Of a stretch of DNA of 64,000 nucleotides, positions 25,514 to 34,098 are shown piece after piece. Position numbers and translations under genes: made by a program. Positions within the stretch are counted from its first letter, which is position 1, and every line of letters begins with the position of its first letter. Below the pieces are notes generated by a model. The model saw only the letters and a program-made list of their open reading frames with translations, was not told the origin of the DNA and ran no database searches. This DNA is from Rufibacter glacialis (GTDB lineage: Bacteria; Bacteroidota; Bacteroidia; Cytophagales; Hymenobacteraceae). The DNA is taken from the NCBI RefSeq assembly GCF_008271745.1, contig NZ_VKKZ01000019.1:558001-622000 (forward strand), given 5' to 3'.

Positions 25514-25906
25514 ATGGAATTTACCAAGATAAAGGAAACTTGTCTGTACGTTCAGGACCTTGAGCGCACCACTACTTTCTATGCGCAGGTGCTAGGCTTG
25601 CCAGTGATTGGCGAGGTAGCCGGTAGGCACGTGTTTTTCAGGGTGGGAAGTTCTGTGTTATTGTGTTTCAATGCCCAGAAAACGAGCAGCAGCAAAGACC
25701 TGCCACCGCATTTTGGGGAAGGGCAACTGCATCTGGCCTTCGAATGTGAAGCCGCGCAGTACCAGGGCTGGAAAGAAAAGCTACAGCAAGCCAATATTCC
25801 CATTGAGCACGAGCAGAGGTGGCCCCACGACCGCAAATCTTGCTACTTCCGGGACCCGGACCAGCACTTGCTGGAGATTGTAGTGCCAGGAATCTGGGAG
25901 AAGTAA
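25514..25906 (+). CDS. VOC family protein (glyoxalase/bleomycin resistance-like)
   Basis: A 130-residue single vicinal-oxygen-chelate domain: ETCLYVQDLERTTTFYAQVLGLP at the N-terminus, GEGQLHLAFEC in the middle and CYFRDPDQHLLEIVVPG at the end, with a conserved metal-ligand glutamate in LLEIV. It belongs to the glyoxalase/dioxygenase superfamily; the reaction cannot be told. The frame extends upstream through a TTG at 25445, but the ATG at 25514 gives the family N-terminus (MEFTKIKETCLYV). Confidence 0.88.
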   Translation: MEFTKIKETCLYVQDLERTTTFYAQVLGLPVIGEVAGRHVFFRVGSSVLLCFNAQKTSSSKDLPPHFGEGQLHLAFECEAAQYQGWKEKLQQANIPIEHEQRWPHDRKSCYFRDPDQHLLEIVVPGIWEK

Positions 25907-26014
25907 ACGGATTGGTTTTCCCACCCTTTTTATCAAAAGCTGGGAATACCCCAGTCTTGCCTTTTCCACCTGCATTCTCCCTGCTTCACTTCCTGCTTAC
26001 TCCCAATTTTATCT

Positions 26015-26094
26015 TCCTGGAAGGATCTTGTGGGCGAAGGGTAAAAGCAACTTCTCAACCGGAACTACCGCTTGCTACTGAGATCCTTTCAGGA
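26015..26094. repeat. Short inverted-repeat element (family with the copy at 44193)
   Basis: A 24-bp left end starting TCCTGGAAGGATC (26015-26038) nearly matches the left end at 44193-44216, and AGATCCTTTCAGGA (26081-26094) forms the inverted right end. There is no coding sequence inside. The right arm is shorter than in the 44-kb copy. Confidence 0.6.
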
Positions 26095-26110
26095 AAACAG
26101 AGGGGGGAGG

Positions 26111-26144
26111 TTTTTACCGCCTTTTCCAGAAAACGGGGTTTAAA
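26111..26144. repeat. Dispersed palindromic repeat, copy (weak)
   Basis: TTTTTACCGCCTTTTCC, AGAAAACGGGGTTTAA: arms and core are recognisable but degenerate. It precedes the 3' end of the esterase gene (minus strand). Confidence 0.4.
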
Positions 26145-26158
26145 CAATGGGTGGTGAT

Positions 26159-26815
26159 CTAGTCTCCCTGCCGTTGCTTCAACTCTTGCAAAACTGCCTG
26201 GTCAAGTTCGTGTTTTCCGGCAAAGGTGCGCACTTCAGGCTGCAGCCCCAATTCCCGTACCCGGGCCAATTGGACTTGCACCCGGTCTTCGGCTACAAAC
26301 GGGTCTTGGGTGCCATACACGTAGGTAAGCCGGGCTTGGGTAAGGGTAGGACTGGCTGAGGCCATTTCCATATCCTCGGGGAACACGCCCGCCCACAGTA
26401 CCAGGTCTTTGACCAGGTCTTCTGCCTGCGCCAACCATCGGCACGCCGTGGCCGCACCCTGCGAAAAGCCGAGTACGTGCAAGACTGCCTGGGGCGCTTC
26501 CTGCAGGGCCATTTCCCGCACCTGATTTAAGTAAGTAACGTAATCTGTGATCTCATGCAGCCGTTCCTCTTTGGTCATCCAGGTGGCGCCAACGCGGCCT
26601 GAGAACCCTTCCAGATAAAAGCGGGAGAGACCCTCCGGGGCAATGAAGGCAGTTTGCGCGTCTGCCAGGGGCTCGAAGTGCCGGATAAAGTACCGTGCTA
26701 ACTGGCCATAGCCGTGCAGTACCACCCACAGGTGCCGGGTTTCCGCCGACAAGGCGCCCGCCTGATGGAGGTGGGCCGTGCGGGGTACGGTAATGGTTCG
26801 GTGAAGTGCCGCCAA
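26159..26815 (-). CDS. Alpha/beta-hydrolase (carboxylesterase/phospholipase type)
   Basis: Alpha/beta-hydrolase resembling the carboxylesterase/acyl-protein thioesterase group. LHGYGQLA is the oxyanion-hole region, GFSQG the nucleophile elbow, GTQDPFV the acid segment, and GKHEL near the C-terminus the catalytic histidine. The frame is open from an ATG at 26860 inside cdd, but family members start close to TVPRTAH, so a TTG at 26815, just after the cdd stop, is the likelier initiator. It is cotranscribed with cdd. Substrate unknown. Confidence 0.78.
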   Translation of the reverse strand: MAALHRTITVPRTAHLHQAGALSAETRHLWVVLHGYGQLARYFIRHFEPLADAQTAFIAPEGLSRFYLEGFSGRVGATWMTKEERLHEITDYVTYLNQVREMALQEAPQAVLHVLGFSQGAATACRWLAQAEDLVKDLVLWAGVFPEDMEMASASPTLTQARLTYVYGTQDPFVAEDRVQVQLARVRELGLQPEVRTFAGKHELDQAVLQELKQRQGD

Positions 26816-26816
26816 G

Positions 26817-27302
26817 CTAGAGCTGGTCTTTGGTGAACATGAAGGGCAGCAGATCCTCAATAGATTTCATGCGCATCACTTTTCCGTCCTCGGCCTGCAT
26901 GAGCAGCTTGATAGGTGCCTGTTGCCGGCTCTGGTATTCCGCTATCACTTGGCGGCAGGCCCCGCAGGGGCAGGCTTTCAGGAAATGTTCCTCATGCCGG
27001 CGGCGCACGGTGACGGCCATCATCTCTATCTGTTTGTCTGGGTGGTTAGAACCTACGCCAAACAGCAAGGTGCGCTCTGCACAGAGACCCGAGGGGTAGG
27101 CTGCGTTTTCCTGGTTGGTGCCTTGGTGGGTACTGCCATCAGAAAGAAGCAAAGCGGCGCCTACCATGAAATTGGAATAGGGGGCGTACGCGTTGTTGGT
27201 GGCTTGTTGGGCAAGAACGAAGACCTGCCGTTCCTGAGGGGTTAATTCTTCAATGGAAGACACTACCTCATAGGTAATGCTGAGTTGTACTTGTTCTGTC
27301 AT
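26817..27302 (-). CDS. cdd: Cytidine deaminase
   Basis: Zinc enzyme deaminating cytidine and deoxycytidine for pyrimidine salvage. Zinc motifs are CAE (C74, E76) and PCGAC (C113, C116); NAYAPYSNFMVGAAL is the substrate-binding N-terminus. The length (161 residues) fits the homotetrameric type. The frame extends 6 codons further to 27320. A promoter (TTG, 19 nt, TAACTTTG) lies at 27337-27366. The start of the following esterase gene adjoins its stop. Confidence 0.94.
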   Translation of the reverse strand: MTEQVQLSITYEVVSSIEELTPQERQVFVLAQQATNNAYAPYSNFMVGAALLLSDGSTHQGTNQENAAYPSGLCAERTLLFGVGSNHPDKQIEMMAVTVRRRHEEHFLKACPCGACRQVIAEYQSRQQAPIKLLMQAEDGKVMRMKSIEDLLPFMFTKDQL

Positions 27303-27336
27303 AGGGTGCGTTCTCCGCACACGGTCGTACGGGAGC

Positions 27337-27366
27337 CAAAGTTAACAAGTAGCCCCGAAATTGCAA
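27337..27366 (-). promoter_or_regulatory. Promoter of cdd
   Basis: On the minus strand TTG (27366-27364) is followed by 19 nt and TAACTTTG (27344-27337). Confidence 0.65.
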
Positions 27367-27433
27367 GAACCGGTTGCCCATACAAGATAAAATGCCCATT
27401 TTAAGGCGCCAAACAACTCCTGTTTTCCTTGCC

Positions 27434-28807
27434 ATGAACAAGATCCTGCTCCTGGGCGCCGGTCGCTCCGCCTCCGTTCTCCTTGATTACCTTCTAGTAA
27501 ACGCAAGTACTTTTAACTGGCAAGTGGCCGTGGGCGATGTGCGGGTAGACCACCTGGCCCGGCAGGTCCAGCAAAATCCCCAGCTAAGAGCCTTTGTGTT
27601 TGATGTGCAGGACGAGGCGCAGCGCAGGGAAGAGATCGGTCGGGCCGAGGTGGTGATCTCCATGCTGCCCGCCCTGTTTCACCCGCTGGTAGCGCAGACC
27701 TGCCTGGATTTGGAAAAGCACTTGGTCACCGCTTCGTACGTGCCGCCCCAGATCAAAGCCATGCACGCCCAGGCCGAAGCCAAAGGCCTCACCTTTCTCA
27801 TGGAATGCGGGCTGGACCCCGGCATTGACCACCTCTCGGCCATGCGGCTCATTCACCAGATACAAGGGCAGGGCGGCACCATTACCTCCTTCAAATCCTT
27901 TACCGGCGGCCTCATGGCCCCTGAGTCTGACAACAACCCCTGGCACTATAAATTTACCTGGAACCCGCGCAATGTGATTTTGGCCGGGCAAGGTACGGCC
28001 CGCTACAAGCAAGACGGCAGCTACAAATACATCCCTTACCCCGTGCTGTTCAGGCGCACGGAGACCTTTCTGGTAGAGGGGTTCGGGTACTTTGACGGCT
28101 ATGCCAACCGCGACTCCCTGGGCTACCTGGAGCCCTACGGCCTGGAAGGCATTCAAACCATGCTGCGCGGCACCCTGCGCCGGCCTGGTTACTGCCAGGC
28201 CTGGCAAGTGCTGGTGCACCTGGGCCTCACTGACGATTCTTATTCTCTGGCAGACTCTTCGCACCTGACCTACGGCGATCTGGTGAGAAGTTTCTTGCCC
28301 CCGAGCCCGGAAAGCCATCTGCCGCTCAAAGAACAGGTAGCTGCCTACCTAAGAATTGCCCCTGAGGTCGAAGAACTGCAGCTTGTGGAATGGACGGGTC
28401 TTTTTGACGAGGTACCTATTGATCTGGAGAATGCTACTCCGGCCCAGGCCCTGGAGAAACTGCTGGTGCAGAAATGGAAGCTGGAGCCCGGTGATAAAGA
28501 TATGATTGTGATGCTGCACGAGTTGGAGTACGAACAGGAGGGCGACAAAAGAAAATGCACTTCTTCTCTGGTGGTGCTGGGCGAGGACGAGGTGCAGACG
28601 GCCATGGCCAAAACGGTGGGCCTGCCCCTGGGCATCGCGACCAAGCTCCTGCTGCAAGGGAAGCTGCAAGCAAAGGGCGTCGTAGTGCCGCTGCAACCCG
28701 ATCTTTATCTTCCCATCCTGGCGGAACTGGAACAGTACGGCATCCGGTTCACGGAGCGGGAAGAGCAGACCAGCGATTTTGGGGTGATTTCAAGGAATCA
28801 GGCGTAA
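27434..28807 (+). CDS. Saccharopine dehydrogenase family protein
   Basis: NAD(P)-dependent dehydrogenase of 457 residues. The Rossmann motif is ILLLGAGRSAS at the N-terminus, VVISMLPALFHP is the conserved NAD(P)-binding strand, and MECGLDPGIDHLSAM matches the saccharopine dehydrogenase/spermidine-synthase-linked family. In Bacteroidota such genes are usually annotated as saccharopine dehydrogenase, but a role in lysine breakdown versus another amino-acid reaction cannot be decided here. An in-frame ATG at 27394 exists; 27434 gives the family start MNKILLLGAG. Confidence 0.88.
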   Translation: MNKILLLGAGRSASVLLDYLLVNASTFNWQVAVGDVRVDHLARQVQQNPQLRAFVFDVQDEAQRREEIGRAEVVISMLPALFHPLVAQTCLDLEKHLVTASYVPPQIKAMHAQAEAKGLTFLMECGLDPGIDHLSAMRLIHQIQGQGGTITSFKSFTGGLMAPESDNNPWHYKFTWNPRNVILAGQGTARYKQDGSYKYIPYPVLFRRTETFLVEGFGYFDGYANRDSLGYLEPYGLEGIQTMLRGTLRRPGYCQAWQVLVHLGLTDDSYSLADSSHLTYGDLVRSFLPPSPESHLPLKEQVAAYLRIAPEVEELQLVEWTGLFDEVPIDLENATPAQALEKLLVQKWKLEPGDKDMIVMLHELEYEQEGDKRKCTSSLVVLGEDEVQTAMAKTVGLPLGIATKLLLQGKLQAKGVVVPLQPDLYLPILAELEQYGIRFTEREEQTSDFGVISRNQA

Positions 28808-28872
28808 AATAGGAAGACAGGTTTAGGCCGTTTGCTCCCCATTAGGTAGACCATTGTCTCATGGGATTTACC

Positions 28873-28898
28873 TCCGTTTCCTGAAAAAAAGCCGGGAA
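28873..28898. repeat. Dispersed palindromic repeat, copy (weak)
   Basis: CCGTTTCCTGAAAAAAAGCC: a partial match to the core and right arm, just 3' of trmN6 (minus strand). Confidence 0.35.
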
Positions 28899-29612
28899 TC
28901 AGAAAATAAGGTAATACTCCCGGAGCAGTTCCTGGAAAGTCAAAGTATACTCCCCATCTTTTTCCCGCACGGCTAAAGTGCTGCTGGTAGTGGCGGAAGG
29001 CTGGCGGGTGTAGGTATGGATGGCGCGCAGCAGTTTGCCTTGCGGGGTAGCCTCTAACCAGAGAATCTGGCGGGTGTGGAAACCAGCCGCCTGGGCTTCC
29101 CGCTCAAAGACCCCGGCCTCGTGCGGCGGCAAGAGGATATGCAGTTTTCCCTCGGGAGCAAGATAACGCTGGGCAAAGGAAACCACCTCGGCAAAGGAGA
29201 GCGACCCGGTATGCTTGGCCTGGTTTTTTGCCCCGTCAGCTGATTTCAGGGAAGCCTGAAAAAAAGGCGGGTTGCTGATGATGACGTCAAAAGCCTGAGG
29301 CTGGGTAAGGGCAAACTCCTGCAACCCCATGGGGAACAACTTGACCCGGTTTGCCCATGGGCTGGCGGCCATGTTTTCCTGGGCCTGGGACGCGGCATTC
29401 GCGTCAATCTCCACCGCTTCCACCTGGGCCTGCGACGCCCGCTGCGCCACCATCAAACTCAACAAGCCCGTGCCCGCCCCAATGTCCAGAATCCTCCGGG
29501 CCCCCTGTACATCAGCGAAAGCCCCCAGCACGCAGGAGTCGGTACACACCTTCATGGCGCACCGGTCTTGCCTGATCAAAAACTGCTTAAACTGGAAATA
29601 GTCGTTGGCCAC
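28899..29612 (-). CDS. trmN6: tRNA1(Val) A37 N6-methyltransferase
   Basis: N6-adenine methyltransferase modifying A37 of tRNA-Val. FxFKQF and DRCAMKVCTDSCVLGAFA form the N-terminal signature, LDIGAGTGLLSLM (42-54) is motif I, and N114-P-P-F-F is the catalytic NPPF motif. The 237-residue length is normal. Its ATG lies 20 bp from an octad repeat array, with rnhA further upstream on the same strand. Confidence 0.92.
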   Translation of the reverse strand: MANDYFQFKQFLIRQDRCAMKVCTDSCVLGAFADVQGARRILDIGAGTGLLSLMVAQRASQAQVEAVEIDANAASQAQENMAASPWANRVKLFPMGLQEFALTQPQAFDVIISNPPFFQASLKSADGAKNQAKHTGSLSFAEVVSFAQRYLAPEGKLHILLPPHEAGVFEREAQAAGFHTRQILWLEATPQGKLLRAIHTYTRQPSATTSSTLAVREKDGEYTLTFQELLREYYLIF

Positions 29613-29631
29613 TTTTTAAATTTGGAGATGG

Positions 29632-29826
29632 GAAGATTTGAAGATGTGAAGATTTGAAGATGTGAAAATTTTAAAATGATGGAGTTTAATGATACGATTA
29701 TTAAGTGCGTAAATTGGATTCGGCTTTTGTTATGTAGAAACTGCAGTTGCGCTCTTTCTTCCCATCTCCAAATCTCCACATCTTCAAATTCTCTCATCTC
29801 CACATCTCCTCATCTCCAAATCTTCA
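29632..29826. repeat. Inverted pair of octad repeat arrays
   Basis: Left arm (29632-29671): five units alternating GAAGATTT and GAAGATGT. Right arm (29763-29826): eight units of the reverse type (CATCTCCA, AATCTTCA and variants). The ~90-bp centre is A/T-rich and non-coding. The right arm ends 6 bp before the rnhA stop codon. A second inverted pair of the same family lies at 51678-51758. Confidence 0.8.
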
Positions 29827-29832
29827 AAGTTG

Positions 29833-30294
29833 CTACCCTGCCGTTGGGTTAGCTTCAAAGCCTTTGTCGGGGGGGAGGTTGGGTTGGAGGGCGGCGGCGA
29901 CGGCTAGTTGGTCACAGCGCTCGTTCTCGGCGTGGCCGGCGTGGCCGCGGACCCACACAAAGCGCACCTGGTGCTTGCGGTATACCTTCAGGAACCGTTG
30001 CCACAGGTCTGGGTTGGCCTTGCCTACAAAGCCTTTCTTCTCCCAGCCAAACACCCATTTCTTCTCCACCGAGTCAATCACATATTTGGAGTCTGAATAG
30101 ACGGTGACCGGAATGCCGGGTTTGGTGATGGACTCCAGGGCCACGATCACGGCCAGAAGCTCCATGCGGTTGTTGGTGGTCTTCCGGAATCCTTCGCTTA
30201 ATTCTTTCACGTGGGGGCCGTACCGCAGGATAACGCCGTAACCCCCAGGACCAGGATTGCCCCGGGAGGCGCCATCGGTAAATATCTCTATCAA
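29833..30294 (-). CDS. rnhA: Ribonuclease HI
   Basis: Cleaves RNA in RNA-DNA hybrids. Catalytic acids are D7 (FTDGASRGNPG), E45 (NNRMELLAV) and D68 (VYSDSKYV); the fourth is in the C-terminal NERCDQLA. The 153-residue length matches bacterial RNase HI, without the N-terminal hybrid-binding domain. A TATTTTTG promoter box is at 30317-30324. Confidence 0.95.
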   Translation of the reverse strand: MIEIFTDGASRGNPGPGGYGVILRYGPHVKELSEGFRKTTNNRMELLAVIVALESITKPGIPVTVYSDSKYVIDSVEKKWVFGWEKKGFVGKANPDLWQRFLKVYRKHQVRFVWVRGHAGHAENERCDQLAVAAALQPNLPPDKGFEANPTAG

Positions 30295-30316
30295 AACGCG
30301 TGTGGTTAGTCTGGCG

Positions 30317-30324
30317 CAAAAATA
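30317..30324 (-). promoter_or_regulatory. -7 box for rnhA
   Basis: The minus strand reads TATTTTTG, a match to TAnnTTTG, 23 bp upstream of rnhA. Confidence 0.45.
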
Positions 30325-30400
30325 CCCAAACTTGCCTAGGAGTAGCGGGAAGGCCCCATATTATTTCTGGAGGAGGTACCCTGGCAAAGTGGAGGAACCG

Positions 30401-30436
30401 TTTTTAGCCTGTTTTCAGGGAAACATCCCTAAAAAA
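30401..30436. repeat. Dispersed palindromic repeat, copy
   Basis: TTTTTAGCCTGTTTTCAG, GGAAACATCCCTAAAAAA: close to the consensus. It lies in the 344-bp gap between rnhA and the CarboxypepD_reg-like gene, which holds no gene. Confidence 0.6.
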
Positions 30437-30500
30437 GAGTAGGCGGCAAAGTAGGTAGGGCAAGAACAGGGAGGAAGCTTCGGCGATGGCCGGGCTCTCT

Positions 30501-30538
30501 TGTTTTGGCTGCATTTTGGGAAAGTCAGCGGCAAAACA
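30501..30538. repeat. Dispersed palindromic repeat, copy
   Basis: TGTTTTGGCTGCATTTTG, GGAAAGTCAGCGGCAAAACA: second copy in the same gap, with self-complementary outer ends (TGTTTTG / CAAAACA). Confidence 0.5.
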
Positions 30539-30638
30539 GAGGCAAATGCCTTAAAGGTTGCGGTGGGTTGATGCCCTTCAAGTCAGCTGTGATTTACCAA
30601 AGGGCCCAGAAGAGGGGCAGGGGAAAGGGCTTTGGGCT

Positions 30639-31463
30639 TTATTTCGCGAAGCTGATGGTGGCGTTGAAGCCCAAGCCTATGATGGGTACTTTCTGCCACA
30701 CGTCCTGGCTGGCTTTCCTGAAATAAGAATCGCTGTTCATGAAACCACCGCTAAACAAGAGGCCGCCGTGGCCCAGGTCTTTGACCAGTTCCAGGGAAAG
30801 CAGCACGTCTGCCTCAAGGTAAATCTGGTGCTCCTGCATATCCAGGGAGATGCCGTTTACGACGTCTTTTTTAAGGGCGGTGAGGTAAATAGGCGCGCTT
30901 AAAAGGTTCTCTTCAGGACCATTCTTGCCCATTCTGTAGATATTGATGCGCAGGAAAAGAGTATCATACGCATTGTTGGCCAAATTGAAAGTGACCTTCT
31001 CCAGGAACGACGGGCGGTTGATAGACAGCACCGTGCCTATCTCGCTGCCCAAACCGTTGCTCTTGAACCCACCCATAATGCTCTTGGAATCCGTTTCATT
31101 GCCCACCACCTTCGTTTTGAATTTCTGGGGCCGAACTACCACTTCCCGCAAGGCCACGGCTTCTTCCTTGAGGTGGATCACTGCCTCGCGGCTGCCGAAC
31201 TTCTGCTTGAACTCGCCCACCTTCCAGGTGACGGGCCGGTACCCGATGGCGGAGACCTGAAGGGTACGGGCATCCAGGGAATCTGGTAAGGAAAGGATAA
31301 AGGTGCCTTGTTCTGACGAGACGGTGCCTACGCCCTGGCCTATCACCCCAATGTTCACAAAGGGCACCGGGGCGTTTTTATGGTCTAATATTTTGCCCTG
31401 AAAGCGTTGCGCCTGGGCCAGGAAGGAGAAGGAAAGGAGCAGGAACAGGAAGGGCAGTTTCAT
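30639..31463 (-). CDS. CarboxypepD regulatory-like domain protein
   Basis: Secreted or outer-membrane-associated protein of 274 residues with a signal peptide (LPFLFLLLSFSFLAQAQ, cleavage near residue 19) and an N-terminal CarboxypepD_reg-like domain (about 21-110, FQGKILDHKNAPVPFVNIGVIGQGVGTVSSEQGTFIL). The rest is beta-rich and of unknown function, found in many Bacteroidota. The frame is open to 31562, but starts at 31463 or 31472 fit the signal peptide. Confidence 0.78.
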   Translation of the reverse strand: MKLPFLFLLLSFSFLAQAQRFQGKILDHKNAPVPFVNIGVIGQGVGTVSSEQGTFILSLPDSLDARTLQVSAIGYRPVTWKVGEFKQKFGSREAVIHLKEEAVALREVVVRPQKFKTKVVGNETDSKSIMGGFKSNGLGSEIGTVLSINRPSFLEKVTFNLANNAYDTLFLRINIYRMGKNGPEENLLSAPIYLTALKKDVVNGISLDMQEHQIYLEADVLLSLELVKDLGHGGLLFSGGFMNSDSYFRKASQDVWQKVPIIGLGFNATISFAK

Positions 31464-31691
31464 GGGCGGCATTTCTTTTCTTCCAAGATGCAGAAATTTC
31501 ACCGGCCGTTGCCTGCCTTTGGAAAAGAAGTGCCTTTTTTGTCCAGATCGAAGAACAGCCAAAACAGCCGCCAGATTTTTTCAGGTTTCCGGTGATTGGT
31601 TCCTTTATGGCGAAGAAGTATCTGGCGCCCTTTTTTGAAAAGGTTCTAGTAGAGCGTTTTAAATAAAGGCAGGGAAAAGAAAGGCTGCTGG

Positions 31692-31720
31692 TTTAAGGCT
31701 TATTTTATGAAAATTGGACC
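31692..31720. repeat. Dispersed palindromic repeat, copy
   Basis: TTTAAGGCTTATTTTATG, AAAATTGGACC: clear core, degenerate right arm; 10 bp 3' of marC (minus strand). Confidence 0.45.
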
Positions 31721-31729
31721 TACAACCGG

Positions 31730-32302
31730 CTAAAGGCTAACGTGCGTCTTGAAAAGCTTGATGGCAATGGCCAGCAGGATCACGCCAAACACCTTGCGCA
31801 GCACCTCGGTGCCGTTCTGACCCAGTTTGCGTTCCAGCCAGTTAGAGCTTTTGAGCACGATGTAGACAAACACCAGGTTGAGCAGAATGCCCACCAGCAC
31901 ATTGGGCAGGGCATAGGCCGCCCGCAAAGAAAGCAGAGTGGTCATGGTGCCGGCCCCCACAATCAGGGGGAAGGCCAGCGGCACAATGGAGCCGGTTTTC
32001 ACCTCGGGGTTGGAATGGAACAGGTGAATGCCCAATACCATCTCCATGCCCATGAGAAAGATGATGAGGGCCCCCGCAATGGCAAAGGAAGCGAAATCAA
32101 TCCCGAAGAGCTTCAGAATGCCGTCTCCCACAAACAGGAACACAATCATGAGCACGCCAGCCACCAGCGTGGCCTTTTCAGATTGGATGACCCCTTCGCG
32201 CTGGCGCAGCTGTATGATAATGGGAATTGACCCCAGAATATCAATGATGGCGAACAGAATCAGGCTAACGGAAACGATCTCTTTGAAGCTGAATTGGATC
32301 AT
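31730..32302 (-). CDS. MarC family membrane protein
   Basis: Integral membrane protein of 190 residues with six hydrophobic segments, including LILFAIIDILGSIPI at the start and GAGTMTTLLSLRAA in the centre, typical of the MarC/NAAT family. The old link to multiple antibiotic resistance has been withdrawn for E. coli MarC, and the transport substrate is not established. It follows the class V aminotransferase gene with a 43-bp gap, probably one transcript. Confidence 0.9.
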   Translation of the reverse strand: MIQFSFKEIVSVSLILFAIIDILGSIPIIIQLRQREGVIQSEKATLVAGVLMIVFLFVGDGILKLFGIDFASFAIAGALIIFLMGMEMVLGIHLFHSNPEVKTGSIVPLAFPLIVGAGTMTTLLSLRAAYALPNVLVGILLNLVFVYIVLKSSNWLERKLGQNGTEVLRKVFGVILLAIAIKLFKTHVSL

Positions 32303-32345
32303 GGGGCAGTGACAACACCATTAGGGTGCTGTTTCAGGCGCGAAA

Positions 32346-33407
32346 TTAGTGATAATGGGCGGAAATGAAACCCCGCAGCACCTCATATTCCGCATCTGGC
32401 ACGGCCGGGAAGTTGGCGATGCGGAAGGTGCATTTGGCCCAGGGGCCGTAGCCGTTCCCCAGCGTGATGCCCTGCGTGGCGGCCAGGCGTTTCGCCTCGG
32501 CTACCCAGCGGTCTGGTCCTTTGATGGCCAGCACCGTAAGGGCGCGTACCTCGGGGTTCTCTACCAGCAGCTGCATTTCCCTTAATTCTTCAAAGAACGT
32601 GTACAGGTCCTGGGCCCGCTGCGTGAGGTGCTGGTCAATGTTTTTGATGAGGGGCCGTTGCTCCAGTACTTTCTTGAGCAGGTACAGGTTGAGTACGTTG
32701 GGCGTGAAGGTGGTCTGGTAGTTGAGCATCTTCTCGTGCAGGAACACCAGGCTGTTGTAGTGCTTGCGGTCGTTGAGGCCCTTGGCCCGCTGAATGGTAC
32801 GCGGCGAGCACACCAGCACCCCCATGCCAGAGGGCAACCCGAAGCATTTCTGCACCGAGGCAAACCAGATGTCTGCCCTGATGAACTTGAGGTTGCCTCC
32901 GGCCATGCTGGAGGTGGCATCAACGGCCAGCAAGGGGTCCTTGAACTGGTTCTGCAGTTTCAGGAGGGTGTTCATGCTCACCTGGGTCCCGTTAGAGGTC
33001 TCAGTCTGGGTTACGCAGATCAGGTCTGTGTCGTCTTCCACCGGCAGGTTGGGGGCGTCCAGCACGTCTTCCAGGCCAAAGGCCTGCCCGTAGCTGTCGG
33101 GCCGCAGGCGCTTGGCGTACTGGTACCACTTCTCCCCGAAGGCCCCGTTGTAGAGGTGCAGGCTTTTGTTTGGGGTCAGGCTCTGGGCCAGGATCTCCCA
33201 GCACTCGGTGGCCGAGGAGGTGAAGAAGATGTAGTAGTCCTGCGGAATGTTCAGTTTGGTGCGCAGCAGGCCTACCAGGTCCCGCATCATCTGCACAAAG
33301 CGCTCGCCGCGGTGCGGAATACTCAGCATCCCTTCATCATAGGCCATGGTCAGGTAATCCCGAACCTCGGGGTAGACTTGGGAGGGACCCGGATAGAAGT
33401 TAAGCAT
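32346..33407 (-). CDS. Class V aminotransferase (phosphoserine aminotransferase-like)
   Basis: PLP-dependent fold-type I enzyme of 353 residues. The N-terminus FYPGPSQVYPEV matches SerC-like enzymes, ATSSMAGG and RADIWFASVQKCFGLPSGMG contain the PLP lysine (K187). Whether it uses phosphohydroxypyruvate, or is an alanine-glyoxylate type enzyme, cannot be decided from this alone. The frame runs to 33692, but a TACCTTTG box at 33450-33457 and the family start (MLNFYPGPSQ) put the start at 33407. Confidence 0.85.
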   Translation of the reverse strand: MLNFYPGPSQVYPEVRDYLTMAYDEGMLSIPHRGERFVQMMRDLVGLLRTKLNIPQDYYIFFTSSATECWEILAQSLTPNKSLHLYNGAFGEKWYQYAKRLRPDSYGQAFGLEDVLDAPNLPVEDDTDLICVTQTETSNGTQVSMNTLLKLQNQFKDPLLAVDATSSMAGGNLKFIRADIWFASVQKCFGLPSGMGVLVCSPRTIQRAKGLNDRKHYNSLVFLHEKMLNYQTTFTPNVLNLYLLKKVLEQRPLIKNIDQHLTQRAQDLYTFFEELREMQLLVENPEVRALTVLAIKGPDRWVAEAKRLAATQGITLGNGYGPWAKCTFRIANFPAVPDAEYEVLRGFISAHYH

Positions 33408-33449
33408 GGCAGAAGGGGAGTTGAGTGGAACGTAGCGTGAAATAAGGGG

Positions 33450-33457
33450 CAAAGGTA
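33450..33457 (-). promoter_or_regulatory. -7 box for the class V aminotransferase-marC operon
   Basis: The minus strand reads TACCTTTG, exact to the consensus, 43 bp upstream of the chosen ATG. Confidence 0.5.
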
Positions 33458-33488
33458 GTAGGTAAGTGGGGTGCCAGGAAAGCCCTTT

Positions 33489-33519
33489 CCTGCTTGTTTT
33501 CTGAAAATAATGCCAGAAA
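33489..33519. repeat. Dispersed palindromic repeat, copy
   Basis: CCTGCTTGTTTTCTGAAAATA, ATGCCAGAAA: intact core, in the gap between the aminotransferase and aroQ genes. Confidence 0.5.
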
Positions 33520-33573
33520 GAAGCCTGTACTGGGGCCCTGTTGCCATGGCTACACGTGCAAAACGAGCGGTGG

Positions 33574-34032
33574 TTACGCTTTGGTGTAAGTAAAACCAAC
33601 CTTATTGGGCTTCTGCCGCTCAAAGTGTTGCAGGCCAAGCCGGTAACTTTCCAGCCCAAAACCGCTGATGCTGCCCACGCACCGGCCGCCAATATAAGTC
33701 ACGTGCCGGGTGGCTTCACGGGCGAATACGTTGGAGATGTGGATCTCTATGACCGGGGTCTCAATGGCGGCAATGGCGTCTGCCAGGGCCAGGCTGGAAT
33801 GGGTGTAAGCGCCCGCGTTGAACAGAATACCCTGGTAATGAAAGCCCACCTCATGCAGTTTGTCAATCAAGACACCTTCCACATTGGATTGGAAATATTC
33901 CAGTTCCAGGTCTGGGAAAGCCGGAATCAAGTCTTTCTCCAGGTAATCTTCAAAGGAACGCGACCCGTAGATGGACTTTTCACGGCGGCCCAGCAGGTTC
34001 AGGTTAGGCCCGTTCAGGATAAGGATTTTCAT
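33574..34032 (-). CDS. aroQ: 3-dehydroquinate dehydratase, type II
   Basis: Third step of the shikimate pathway. The N-terminus ILILNGPNLNLLGRREKSIYGS carries the lid arginine and the catalytic tyrosine (Y22); FNAGAYTHSSLALADA and EIHISNVFAREATRHVTYIG complete the active site, including the general-acid histidine. The length (152 residues) is normal. It is divergent from xerD with back-to-back promoter boxes. Confidence 0.95.
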   Translation of the reverse strand: MKILILNGPNLNLLGRREKSIYGSRSFEDYLEKDLIPAFPDLELEYFQSNVEGVLIDKLHEVGFHYQGILFNAGAYTHSSLALADAIAAIETPVIEIHISNVFAREATRHVTYIGGRCVGSISGFGLESYRLGLQHFERQKPNKVGFTYTKA

Positions 34033-34081
34033 AGCGGTAGGGGTTTGGGCAGGCTTAAAAAAATGCCCGCAGGCTCATGGC

Positions 34082-34089
34082 CAAATGTA
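34082..34089 (-). promoter_or_regulatory. -7 box for aroQ
   Basis: The minus strand reads TACATTTG, a match to TAnnTTTG. It lies only 9 bp from the opposed xerD box, so the two promoters overlap. Confidence 0.5.
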
Positions 34090-34098
34090 CGGAATAAC

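Noticed and set aside
32628-33440. 270-codon open frame antisense to the class V aminotransferase
   Set aside because: Shadow frame produced by G/C bias at third positions; no start signal and no family features.
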